Source of the DNA: Armatimonadota bacterium
Lineage (GTDB): Bacteria; Armatimonadota; UBA5829; DTLH01
Length of the DNA stretch: 36,710 bases
Direction of reading: 5' to 3'
Assembly (NCBI GenBank): GCA_029551395.1
Contig: JAKPFN010000060.1
Span: 1 to 36,710 of the forward strand
This document shows, in pieces, positions 8,261 through 16,559 of the stretch (positions within the stretch are counted from its first letter, which is position 1; each line of letters starts with the position of its first letter). Under the pieces are notes generated by a model. It saw nothing but the letters and a program-made list of their open reading frames with translations. It was not told the DNA's origin and ran no database searches. The position numbers and the translations under genes were made by a program.

Positions 8261-9205
8261 GTGAAACGTTTTAGTTATTTAGTAGTTTTACTGCTATTTT
8301 CGGTTATCGTAATGGCAGCAGATACTCCCGGTACATCAATCGAGCCGGTTACAGCGGATAAAACACCTGCTGCAACTACCAAAGAGCCAGAAAAGGCGAA
8401 AACAGTAACACTTGAAGCATCCGAAAAGCCAATAAGAGAGGCTTTGGCGGAATTGGCTAAGTCAGCAGGTGAGACAATCCTGGTGGAGAGTCTTGTTGAA
8501 GGCACTATCACGGCTAAAATTGAGAACGTAACGGTCGAGAAAGCACTGGATGTTGTCTGCAAAAATAGCAATATCCAATGGAGGAAGATTCTTGTCAATC
8601 CTTCTGCTGCCTATGCCAAGGATGCGGATGCTCTTGCTGCGCAAATGAGGACCGTTTTAGCGCTGAGACTTCCTGATATTGCCATCAGTTCAGCAGGTTC
8701 AGGCGGGTCTTATCTTCATGTGCAAAAGGAACTGACTGCAAATGAGGTTATAAAAGCCATTCCAGCTTCAGCAGGACTTACTACCGTATATCTGGTCACA
8801 GATGATGCAAAAGCTTATAAAAAAGAGCTGAAAGACCAGTCAAAGAAGAAGGTTGCTAAGTATATCGATGCACAGAGAGAGCTTACTGAGGAATTCCTCG
8901 AGATGACTCCTGAAGAGCGAAAAGAGGCTATGAAAGCGAGTCTGAACATGATGAACCAGCTCGGACCGGAGGCTATGAGAGATATGATGACCTCTATGTT
9001 CGAGATGGACCCCGATTATGTTTTCGAAATGAACCGCATGGGGATGCAGGCGATGTTTTCTATGACTCCTGAAGCCAGGAGAAATTTACTGCGGATGTCC
9101 ATGCGCCAGCAGATGGACGTTATGAACTCTCTCACTCCAGAGCAGTCTCAGCAGTTGATGGAAGATATTCAGGCCATAACTCAGGAAATGCAGAGCGGTC
9201 AGTAA
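8261..9205 (+). CDS. Secreted STN-domain protein with methionine-rich tail
   Basis: A 314-residue exported protein. A signal peptide ends near VMAADT. Residues of about 45-120 look like an STN (secretin/TonB short N-terminal) domain: VTLEASEKPIREALAELAK, then EGTITAKIENVTVEKALD. In secretins and TonB receptors this fold sits in the periplasm; no secretin or barrel domain follows. The last 110 residues are helical and hold about 20 methionines, with repeated [ML]TPE[EAQ] starts (MTPEERKEAM, MTPEARRNLL, LTPEQSQQLM). I chose the GTG at 8261 because AGGAGG lies six bases upstream and the signal peptide begins there; the ATG at 8183 has no close ribosome site. Function is unknown. The Met-rich part could bind copper or act as an oxidant sink, which is inference only. 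Confidence 0.8.
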   Translation: MKRFSYLVVLLLFSVIVMAADTPGTSIEPVTADKTPAATTKEPEKAKTVTLEASEKPIREALAELAKSAGETILVESLVEGTITAKIENVTVEKALDVVCKNSNIQWRKILVNPSAAYAKDADALAAQMRTVLALRLPDIAISSAGSGGSYLHVQKELTANEVIKAIPASAGLTTVYLVTDDAKAYKKELKDQSKKKVAKYIDAQRELTEEFLEMTPEERKEAMKASLNMMNQLGPEAMRDMMTSMFEMDPDYVFEMNRMGMQAMFSMTPEARRNLLRMSMRQQMDVMNSLTPEQSQQLMEDIQAITQEMQSGQ

Positions 9206-9216
9206 GAAAAGACTTC

Positions 9217-9241
9217 GGGTCCGGTCACCTTGGCCGGACCC
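9217..9241 (+). terminator. Hairpin after the STN/Met-rich gene
   Basis: GGGTCCGG and CCGGACCC form a perfect 8-base-pair stem with a 9-base loop, 11 bases after the stop codon. No U-run follows, so it may be a weak or factor-assisted terminator. Confidence 0.55.
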
Positions 9242-9573
9242 ATCTCTCCTCATCCAACAAATCAGCCAATATAAAGTTTTGCCAACAAAGCTCTTCCCGG
9301 TAAGAAAATTTATTTTTTGTGTTTAACTGCATTTGAGCATGGGTATAATTGCGCCGTAGTTGCTCAGGTTGGGCGGAATATTTCATTACCATCATGGTCA
9401 GATACCACGAGGAGAGGTAGAAATTCCATTGTGAGTGCCTCCAAAGGCGGTCTGTTGCGGTCTGGTTATTTCATTGTTGATGTGATACAGGCTAGTTGGT
9501 TATGCAGTTTGCTGAGTGTACTGCTGCCTGTGAATGCGCACGTGTCTTCTGACTACAATCGGGTGGCGCAACA
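9242..9573. other. Leader and promoter region of the PP2C phosphatase gene
   Basis: TATAAT at 9344-9349 is a likely -10; the -35 is poor (TTTAAC at 9322-9327, spacing 16). A 23-base motif at 9278-9300 is shared with the region upstream of the PAS-HATPase gene. The leader of about 218 bases shows no riboswitch I recognise. An 86-codon frame at 9317-9577 starts upstream of the -10 and is not supported. Confidence 0.45.
9278..9300 (+). promoter_or_regulatory. Motif shared upstream of two signalling genes (copy 1)
   Basis: TTTGCCAACAAAG followed by CTCTTCCCGG. It aligns without gaps, 18 of 23 bases, with the minus-strand copy at 18396-18374. Both copies are read in the sense direction of the gene they precede. 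Confidence 0.35.
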
Positions 9574-12500
9574 ATGAAATCAGCCCAGGTAGAAAACGGT
9601 TCCCACACTGGCATTGTTGCAGAACTGGCCAAAATCTCCCGTAAGCTTTGCCGCTATAACCCTCAGCGCATTGAAATTGCTGATGTCCTTCAAATACTAT
9701 GCACTGCCGTAGGTGCAGATATTGCGATAATGTATTTGGATTCCGGCCAGCAGTGGTCTACTGCTGAGTCCAAATATGTGGATGACGAGCAAATCGAGAA
9801 TGCACTGAAAAATCATCTTGCCATTTTCTCCGGCAGCATGGTTTCTCACTTGGGGAATAGTACAGACGGTGTGGAGGCTGTTGTATCATCTGACGGAGAA
9901 TCCTGCAGTTACTTGAGTGTTCCAATAAGTTCATGTGGTAAGGTACAGGGAGTTCTTCATGTTCGGTCTGACAAGCCCGAAGCTTTTACCTCAGAAGACC
10001 TCGATGTGCTGCACATTACAGCTTTTCAACTAGGCCCATATCTGAAGAACCTGGCAAGTCCAAATGTTCCAATCACCAGTATGAAACCTTTCTATGGGCA
10101 GGATTACTGTCACCATGCAATACTGCTTGATAGCTTAGCTGAGAGTATTTCCGTCAATCTTGCTTATTTGGACAGAGATTTTAACTTCATTTGGGTCAAT
10201 AGTGCTTATGCGGAAAAGTCTGGGTACAGCCGTGAGCAGATGATTGGGCGGAATCACTTTGAACTCTTCCCCAATGCAGAAAACCAGGCCATATTTGAGA
10301 AGGTAAGGGAGGCAGGGGAGCCATATGAAGCTATAGAGAAGCCATTTGTGTTTCCAAACCAGCCTGAGAGAGGCGTGACTTACTGGACCTGGACGCTTGC
10401 CCCAGTCAAAGATAAAAGAGAATCGGTAATTGGGCTTGCTCTGTCGCTTTGTGATGTTACTGATGATGTCCGTACGCGTCAGAAAATCTCAGCACTTCAA
10501 CTCGATGCTGAACGCAGGGCAGAGGAACTTCAAGCATCAGAAGAGCGTGCAGTAAGTGTTCTTGAAAGTATAAGCGACGGGTTCATGGCACTGGACAGTG
10601 AGTGGCGCTTTGTTTACATAAACCAGGAAGCTGAAACACTGCTGGGAATGTCTAGAACAGAATTACTTGGCAAGGTAATCTGGGAAGAGTTTTCCGAAAC
10701 AGCGAAAACCGACTTCTTCCTTGCTGCCAAAAGGGTAATGGACCAGAGACATCCTATGACAGTGGAGAGTTACTCGCCTGTAATTCAAAAGTGGATAGAA
10801 AGCCGGATTTTTCCTTCTGTTGATGGTATTTGTATTTATTTCCATGACATTACAGACCGCATACAGGCTCAGGAAGCACTTCGTATAAGCGAGGAGATAA
10901 ACCGTGCCATCATCTCTGCCATTCCTGACCCCATATTCCACGTAAATAAAGAAGGCGTATTCCTAAGCACTAACAGGCTGTATGGTTCAGGATTTCCTAT
11001 TCCAGCAGGCGAGTTCCTCGGCAAGAGTATTTGTGATGCATTACCAGAGCATTTAGCCAGCTTGACAACAGCCAATATAGCTAAAGCATTACGTACAAGG
11101 CTCGTCCAGACTTACGATTTCATAATTGAACTTCATGGCCATGAGTGCATCTACGAAGCTCGTGTGATTCCTGTCAATTCGGAAGAAGTACTTATCCTGC
11201 TGCGTGATGTAACAGACCTTCGAAAAGCAATAGAGTCACTTAAAGAGAGTGAAAGACTGTTCCGCACCATATTCGAATCTACCCAGGATGCAGTTGTAGT
11301 TGTTGATGATAAAGGATGTATTGTAGATGCTAATGAGGCAGCATCTGTAGTGTTCGGCCTGTCGCGCAGTCAACTTGCTGGACGTTCTGCTGGCGATTTC
11401 CTGCCCAACCTGCCTGATTTTAAGACTGTTTTGACTGGACTTGAAGAAAGTGGAAGGTTTAAGGGAGAGTATCAGATAAGTGACGCCCAGGGTGTGCCTA
11501 GAGATATTGAGTACTATGTTGTGACCAGCATTCTTCCTGGAAAGCACCTTGGAGTCCTCCATGATGTAACCGAACGAAAACGGGCAGAAGAGGACCAGAT
11601 TCGGTATATGTCCGGGTTGGACAACCTGATTCGGGTTACTGCTGAAGTTTTATCTGAAACCACTGAGGATGGTCTAGCCAGACGCATTGCAGAAGCAGCT
11701 CGCAAACTCACTGGCGCGAAGATGGCTATCTGCGGGCAGGTGTCGGCTGATGGTGGGATTAAGGTTGGCGGCATATCGATGGCTCCAGGTATCATATCAA
11801 GGATGAACTGTACTGAACCTAAAATACCGTCTTCGGGGGTATACCGGGAAGTCATTAGCAAAGGTATTGCTATTCGACTGACTAATAGTGAACTGCAGAG
11901 TCATCCAGCAAGGTGCGGCTTACCGGAAAACCATCCTAAACTACGAGGGCTGCTTGCTGTTCCATTGGTTGGTGAGGATGGCCGTCCGTCGGGGATGATT
12001 GCTGTGTCTGACAAAGAGGAAGGCGATTTTACAGCCGAAGATGAGGCGCTGCTTTCACAGCTTGCACTGCTGACTTCTCTTGGTCTAAGGCATATTGCAG
12101 CAAGAAACGATGCCGAGATGAGGGCGCAGGAAGCAGAGACAGGAAAAACAATACTGGATGCGCTTATGGAGCATGCGCCGGAAGGCATTACCATTGCTGA
12201 TGCCCCGGATGTACGGGTTCGGATGGTCAGCAGGCATGGACAGGAGCTTGTAGGTCGGCCTAAAGAAGTTCTGGAAGGTGTAGCTGTAGACCAGCACGCG
12301 CAGGTTTGGGGAATGTACAACGCTGATGGCAGCAGTCTTGCAGTTAATGAGGAACTCCCACTTGTTCGCGCTACATTGAAGGGAGAAGTTGTCAGGAACG
12401 AGGAATGGATGCTGTGCCGTCCTGATGGCAAAATGATAACTACTCTATGCAATGCGGGGCCGATTAGAGACAAACATGGCAAGGTCATCGGCGGAGTCTG

Positions 12501-13293
12501 TATGTGGCGGGACATCAGCACTATCCGCAAGGCAAGAGAGATTCTGGAAATTGCCTATGAGCGTGAACATCGTATTGCAGATGCTTTCCAGAAAGCATTA
12601 ATCCCTAAAGTAGACTTAGACCTGGAACATCTTAGAATATATGGCCGATATAAGGCGGCGTTTACAGAGGCCAGAGTGGGAGGAGATTTTTACGACCTGT
12701 TTAACCTGCCGGATGGCAAGATTGCGCTGGTCATGGGCGATGTTTCAGGCAAGGGACTGCAGGCAGCAGTGCATACGGCTACTGCTAAGTATATGCTGAG
12801 AGCATACGCGCATGAAGACCCGGAGCCAAGGCGAGTTATTGAAAGACTTAACCGGGCTATGTGCCAGTATACTCCAGAGACATTGTTTGTCACCTTGATA
12901 TATGGAGTGCTGGACCCGGAGAAGTGCAGCCTGCTCTATGCAAATGGAGGACATGATGAACCTCTGCATTACATTCATCGGCTAAAATGTGCTGTTCCGC
13001 TGGATGTAACAGGACGCGCGGTTGGGATTATTCCGGAGTCTGTTTACAGCCAGCGGATGCTTCAACTGGAACCGAATGACGTCCTCTTGATTTATACAGA
13101 CGGTATTACCGACGCACGCAGCCAGAGCAGATTTTTGGGGATAGAAGGGCTTATTGATATTCTGGTGCCGAATGTAGATAAAGACGAGCGGAGAATTGCT
13201 GAAGTTGTTTTTGATGAGGCAACAAATATGGCAGGCGGTAGTCTGCGGGATGACGCTGCTGTTTTGGTGCTTAAAGCAAAAGCGGGGGAGTAG
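9574..13293 (+). CDS. Multi-sensor GAF/PAS protein serine phosphatase (SpoIIE/RsbU type)
   Basis: A 1239-residue cytoplasmic sensor-phosphatase. Rough domains: GAF 20-165, PAS 187-305, PAS 323-436, PAS 438-556, PAS 558-674, GAF 683-840, PAS 857-991, PP2C/SpoIIE 996-1237. Several PAS units end in the usual D[IV]T[DE]R-type linker. The phosphatase keeps its metal-binding motifs: GGDFYD at about 1036, GDVSGKG at about 1055, YTDGITDA at about 1174 and RDDAA at about 1225. Such enzymes remove phosphate from a STAS-domain anti-sigma antagonist. The next gene, two bases downstream, encodes exactly such a STAS domain, so that is the likely substrate. No transmembrane segment is seen, so signals are probably cytoplasmic ligands. 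The start has only a weak upstream GGGTGG, but no better start is nearby. Confidence 0.93.
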   Translation: MKSAQVENGSHTGIVAELAKISRKLCRYNPQRIEIADVLQILCTAVGADIAIMYLDSGQQWSTAESKYVDDEQIENALKNHLAIFSGSMVSHLGNSTDGVEAVVSSDGESCSYLSVPISSCGKVQGVLHVRSDKPEAFTSEDLDVLHITAFQLGPYLKNLASPNVPITSMKPFYGQDYCHHAILLDSLAESISVNLAYLDRDFNFIWVNSAYAEKSGYSREQMIGRNHFELFPNAENQAIFEKVREAGEPYEAIEKPFVFPNQPERGVTYWTWTLAPVKDKRESVIGLALSLCDVTDDVRTRQKISALQLDAERRAEELQASEERAVSVLESISDGFMALDSEWRFVYINQEAETLLGMSRTELLGKVIWEEFSETAKTDFFLAAKRVMDQRHPMTVESYSPVIQKWIESRIFPSVDGICIYFHDITDRIQAQEALRISEEINRAIISAIPDPIFHVNKEGVFLSTNRLYGSGFPIPAGEFLGKSICDALPEHLASLTTANIAKALRTRLVQTYDFIIELHGHECIYEARVIPVNSEEVLILLRDVTDLRKAIESLKESERLFRTIFESTQDAVVVVDDKGCIVDANEAASVVFGLSRSQLAGRSAGDFLPNLPDFKTVLTGLEESGRFKGEYQISDAQGVPRDIEYYVVTSILPGKHLGVLHDVTERKRAEEDQIRYMSGLDNLIRVTAEVLSETTEDGLARRIAEAARKLTGAKMAICGQVSADGGIKVGGISMAPGIISRMNCTEPKIPSSGVYREVISKGIAIRLTNSELQSHPARCGLPENHPKLRGLLAVPLVGEDGRPSGMIAVSDKEEGDFTAEDEALLSQLALLTSLGLRHIAARNDAEMRAQEAETGKTILDALMEHAPEGITIADAPDVRVRMVSRHGQELVGRPKEVLEGVAVDQHAQVWGMYNADGSSLAVNEELPLVRATLKGEVVRNEEWMLCRPDGKMITTLCNAGPIRDKHGKVIGGVCMWRDISTIRKAREILEIAYEREHRIADAFQKALIPKVDLDLEHLRIYGRYKAAFTEARVGGDFYDLFNLPDGKIALVMGDVSGKGLQAAVHTATAKYMLRAYAHEDPEPRRVIERLNRAMCQYTPETLFVTLIYGVLDPEKCSLLYANGGHDEPLHYIHRLKCAVPLDVTGRAVGIIPESVYSQRMLQLEPNDVLLIYTDGITDARSQSRFLGIEGLIDILVPNVDKDERRIAEVVFDEATNMAGGSLRDDAAVLVLKAKAGE

Positions 13294-13295
13294 AT

Positions 13296-14042
13296 ATGCA
13301 GATTGTAAGGAGTGAAAAGAATCCTCCTCGTGTAACTGTGATGGGAGAGATCGATTTCTCAGCTTGCAGGCGATTGCGCAGTGAGTTAAACCATGCGAGC
13401 CAGGACGACTGCAAAATACTTGAGATAGATCTTTCAGGTGTGGATTTCATTGATTCCAGTGGAATAGTTGTGCTGCTTGATACTGCAAAAGCTCTTCGTA
13501 AACAAGGCAAAGAACTCCATGTGGTAATGTGCAGTGACAATGTGTACCGTGTGCTTTTCTCATGTGGAGTTGCAGAGGTATTGGGAGTTCCATCTGGTGG
13601 TCTGCGGACTGATCGCAATGACTATTCTGGCTGCGGAAAGCGGTGGCTGGTCTCTTCATTTACCGTACCAGCCAGTATGACATCACCAGGTATCATCAGA
13701 GACCGCGTCAGTCAGATTATCTCTGACTTGCAGTTATCGGATGATGATGTAGCTGATATCAAGCTTGCTGTTGGTGAAGCTGCTACCAATGCATTCAAGT
13801 ATGGGTGTACTGAGAGCAGCCAGAAGATTCATATTAAGTGTATTGCGGACAACTGCAGGCTGACTATAGAGATTACCGATCCCGGCTGTGGATTTGACCG
13901 TACGGCAGTCTGTCCTCCAGATTTTGCCAACCTTCCTACCGGTGGAATGGGAATAGCCATCATGGAAATGATTATGGATGAGGTAACATTCAGAGTAAAC
14001 GATGGAATGACTGTCCGAATGGTTAAACAGCTTCAGAACTGA
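13296..14042 (+). CDS. Fused STAS antagonist and RsbW-like HATPase (anti-sigma kinase)
   Basis: A 248-residue protein joining two partner-switching roles that are normally separate. Residues 1-105 are a STAS domain like RsbV/SpoIIAA with DSSG at 53-56, where one of the serines is the usual phosphorylation site. Residues of about 125-248 are a GHKL ATPase like RsbW/SpoIIAB: N-box E161 and N165 (VGEAATNA), G1 box DPGCGFD at 195-201, and G2 box PTGGMG at 214-219. It starts two bases after the phosphatase stop with a GGGGGAG site upstream, so the two are co-transcribed. The phosphatase probably dephosphorylates the STAS serine while the attached ATPase domain or another kinase phosphorylates it. 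The final target is not in the window. Confidence 0.92.
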   Translation: MQIVRSEKNPPRVTVMGEIDFSACRRLRSELNHASQDDCKILEIDLSGVDFIDSSGIVVLLDTAKALRKQGKELHVVMCSDNVYRVLFSCGVAEVLGVPSGGLRTDRNDYSGCGKRWLVSSFTVPASMTSPGIIRDRVSQIISDLQLSDDDVADIKLAVGEAATNAFKYGCTESSQKIHIKCIADNCRLTIEITDPGCGFDRTAVCPPDFANLPTGGMGIAIMEMIMDEVTFRVNDGMTVRMVKQLQN

Positions 14043-14060
14043 CCTGCGAAGTAACAGGTA

Positions 14061-14774
14061 TTAGACTGAGTCTTGGCATTTTACTATTTCTATTGGCGTA
14101 AATCCGGTATAATCGACAGATGCCAGATGGTAGTTTATACCTCCGACATTTCCTTGCAAGTATGACCCGGTGCCTCTATGTATATGTCCATAGACCAGAA
14201 TGTCTACATTGAACTCCTCGAGGATGTATCGAAAATCATTTGGCTGAAGGTTCAGGTCGAATGGCGGATAATGAAGCATTACGACCTTGACAGCAACATC
14301 CTCAGGCAGTGATTCAAGAGCGCGGCGCAGGTAGGCAAGCTCACGATGATAGATTTTTTCATCCTGTTGTTTTGGGCCTTCCAGTTCGTAGTCTTCGAGC
14401 CTCCATCCGCGAGTTCCTGCAACCCCGACACCATTCATTACAGTGCTTGTTCCCTGAAGTAGGATTATACTGGAATCTATCATTCTTTGTATTCTTGTTG
14501 TTGCCTGTCTGCTCCACCAGTAGTCATGGTTGCCTCGTATCAGGAGTTTTTTGCCTGGTCTGGCAGCCAGATATTCGAGGTCAGGCATTGCGTCTGTGAG
14601 GCGCATAGCCCATGAAGTATCACCTGCTACAAGTACGACATCATCTTCTGATACAATCTTATCCCAGTTCTCAGCAATCCGCTGCGGATGGTCTTTCCAC
14701 TGCGGTCCGAAAACATCCATAGGTTTCGGATTAGCAAAGGAAAGGTGCAAGTCTGATATGGCAAATACTGTCAT
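14061..14774 (-). CDS. Calcineurin-like metallophosphoesterase
   Basis: A 237-residue soluble phosphoesterase. All metal-site motifs are present: DLH at residues 8-10, GD at 51-52, GNHDYWW at 81-87, a LHYPP block and a GHIHRG motif near the C-terminus. Size and layout fit the predicted phosphohydrolases of the COG1768 type; substrate unknown. I chose the ATG at 14774 because GGAG lies four bases upstream and it starts two residues before the first beta strand; a frame from 14804 adds ten residues with no ribosome site. It is convergent with the STAS-HATPase gene, with an 18-base gap between the two stops. Confidence 0.9.
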   Translation of the reverse strand: MTVFAISDLHLSFANPKPMDVFGPQWKDHPQRIAENWDKIVSEDDVVLVAGDTSWAMRLTDAMPDLEYLAARPGKKLLIRGNHDYWWSRQATTRIQRMIDSSIILLQGTSTVMNGVGVAGTRGWRLEDYELEGPKQQDEKIYHRELAYLRRALESLPEDVAVKVVMLHYPPFDLNLQPNDFRYILEEFNVDILVYGHIHRGTGSYLQGNVGGINYHLASVDYTGFTPIEIVKCQDSV

Positions 14775-14913
14775 ACTACTCCAATCGAGCTTTGAATGTA
14801 ACAATGTCTATTTGTATGATGTGAAATGTCAAGCTTCAATTTGCCTTAAGTCAATATAATTGCTTGTCACAAAAGTGTATCCGAAAATTAAGTTTTTCGT
14901 TCCCGTTTTGTTC

Positions 14914-14942
14914 TTGTCTGTGCATTATTACTGGCCTATAAT
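14914..14942 (+). promoter_or_regulatory. Promoter of candidate small RNA
   Basis: TTGTCT at 14914-14919 and a perfect TATAAT at 14937-14942 are exactly 17 bases apart. Transcription would start near 14949. No plus-strand gene follows for more than 8 kb. Confidence 0.7.
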
Positions 14943-14948
14943 AGATAG

Positions 14949-15029
14949 TGAGGTTGAGATTGCTCTTATGAGTAACCTCAGTCTCCAGGTCGGGAAGTAG
15001 GCCAGGCTTCCCGACCTCTTTGTTTTCTT
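14949..15029 (+). ncRNA. Candidate small RNA of about 80 nt
   Basis: The unit has a promoter, a 5' hairpin (TGAGGTT 14949-14955 with AACCTCA 14974-14980, 18-base loop), seven unpaired bases, then an intrinsic terminator. No open frame with a ribosome site lies in it. The genes on both sides are on the minus strand, so neither explains a plus-strand promoter and terminator here. It lies just past the stop of the 5'-nucleotidase-like gene (15057) and would be antisense to the 3' end of that transcript. I do not recognise an Rfam family. The evidence is structural only; expression is not shown. Confidence 0.65.
14988..15029 (+). terminator. Strong intrinsic terminator of the candidate small RNA
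   Basis: GGTCGGGAAG at 14988-14997 and CTTCCCGACC at 15007-15016 form a perfect 10-base-pair stem with a 9-base loop, followed by TCTTTGTTTTCTT. On the minus strand no U-run follows, so it works for plus-strand transcripts. Confidence 0.88.
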
Positions 15030-15056
15030 AACATTTTCTGCAACGGCCTCTGCTTT

Positions 15057-16460
15057 TTACTCTTGTTTTTCCACCTTACTAGATTTCACTGACTTAAGGT
15101 AATTCATTACTACCTCAGATACCCGTCCATAGGTATTCTTTATCTTAATCTGTTTACCTTCTTCCCAGGAATCGACCAGGTAATCTTCAGCAGCGAGTAT
15201 ATACATCTCATCCGGATGGATTTGCCCCAAGCCGGCTACAGCAGGTTTAACTTCGGCAATGAAATCCAGCAGTTGTTTGCCTGTAAGCTCTACTGTAACA
15301 ACAAAGTTGTAGTACGGGTATACCTTCAGCACATCTAATCTGGTTACTTGTCCGCCGGGAAGGCCGGATTCAATCCCGCTTTCGCTGTGAGCGCCAATGT
15401 CTGCTCCGGTGACACTTCTTATAGCTTCTGCCGTCCACTTTGCCATCTGCTGTGCTGGTATCGGCTGGTCAAGCGTCCCAAGTGGTGTTATTAGTGGCTT
15501 TAAGTAAGGTTCCAACACCTGATTGATAGCAGAAAGCTCAGGTGTTTTATTATCTAAGGGGATTAATTGGTGCCTGAAATGTCTTACATCGTAATTGTTA
15601 TCTTCAGTTGGGCTGAAAACTAAATCAAGTCTGCTTAGATATGCTCCCCATTCGCCTGCGTGTACTATCAGAGGGTTGATTCTAGACCCTTTTTTCCCGC
15701 TGGTCGGTCTGAATGTCCAGGTGTGGGAATCTCCGCCAATGATGACATCTATTTCCGGCAGTTCGGCGGCAAGTTGAAGGTCTAAATTATACCCTATATG
15801 AGTCAGGGCGATTACCACATCGACCTGTTTGGCTAGTTTCGGGACTATTTCTCTTGCGGTCTCAATTGGGTCCGATATGACAAGCCCTTCAGCTTCGGGA
15901 TACTCCGCTACTCTTGGCGCAAGAAGTCCGATGATGCCGATTTTCAATCCCTGCACGTCCAATATTGTATAAGGAGCGACCAGTGGATTGCCTGAGCCTT
16001 TTTCGATGATGTTAGCGCACACAATGGGGAACTCCGCCTGCTGCAGCCGTGCTCTTAAAGCCTGTTGTCCTGCAAATCCCCTATCGCCTTTGAACTCATT
16101 ATTGCCAATGGTCATGACATCGCAGCCAAGGGCGTTCATGACAGCAAAATCAGGTTCTCCGAAGTATTCCTGCCCGAGTGGGCCGCGGTTAAACACGTCA
16201 CCTGCTTCCATCACGAGTACCGGGCAGTCAGATTCTTCTTTTATTTTCTGGATAAGACCTGCGCGGCGCGCTACTCCTCCAACATTTTTACAAGCTCCAT
16301 AATCAAAAGGCAGCAGATGGCCGTGCAGGTCGTTGGTGTGAAGAATTGTGAGCTTGAACTCACCAGGCAGTGAAGTTTCATCCAGGGCAAATGAGAACTG
16401 CAATGAGCTTGCCAGAATAACTAGAACAAGCCAAATAGTCCAGCGGTGTTTGATTGTCAT
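15057..16460 (-). CDS. Secreted 5'-nucleotidase (UshA-like) homologue with altered active site
   Basis: A 467-residue exported protein with a signal peptide at about 1-25. It has the N-terminal metallophosphatase domain (HTNDLHGH with D44 and H46, EAGDVFN with D88, LTHIGY with H221) and the C-terminal 5_nucleotid_C domain (LDVLKVYPYYNFVVTVELTG). Several key residues differ from the family. The usual GNHEFD is GNNEFKG, so the catalytic His and Asp (His117 and Asp120 of E. coli UshA, from memory) are N121 and K124. The usual GGHSH is GGDSH, with D244 in place of a metal-binding His. The NxGGIR substrate loop is SESGIE, losing the Arg. Overall length is normal. I chose the ATG at 16460 where the signal peptide begins. 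It may be inactive or act on another substrate. Confidence 0.88.
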   Translation of the reverse strand: MTIKHRWTIWLVLVILASSLQFSFALDETSLPGEFKLTILHTNDLHGHLLPFDYGACKNVGGVARRAGLIQKIKEESDCPVLVMEAGDVFNRGPLGQEYFGEPDFAVMNALGCDVMTIGNNEFKGDRGFAGQQALRARLQQAEFPIVCANIIEKGSGNPLVAPYTILDVQGLKIGIIGLLAPRVAEYPEAEGLVISDPIETAREIVPKLAKQVDVVIALTHIGYNLDLQLAAELPEIDVIIGGDSHTWTFRPTSGKKGSRINPLIVHAGEWGAYLSRLDLVFSPTEDNNYDVRHFRHQLIPLDNKTPELSAINQVLEPYLKPLITPLGTLDQPIPAQQMAKWTAEAIRSVTGADIGAHSESGIESGLPGGQVTRLDVLKVYPYYNFVVTVELTGKQLLDFIAEVKPAVAGLGQIHPDEMYILAAEDYLVDSWEEGKQIKIKNTYGRVSEVVMNYLKSVKSSKVEKQE

Positions 16461-16559
16461 ATCACTTTCACTCTTCCAGATTGGGACTTTGCCACAGCAG
16501 TGACATGACAACATTCGATACGAAGGCTGGTGTAACCTCCGATTTATAAGAAGAAAGGT

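Noticed and set aside
9317-9577. An 86-codon frame upstream of the PP2C gene
   Set aside because: It starts before the likely -10 box at 9344 and has no ribosome site; the region is better explained as promoter and leader.
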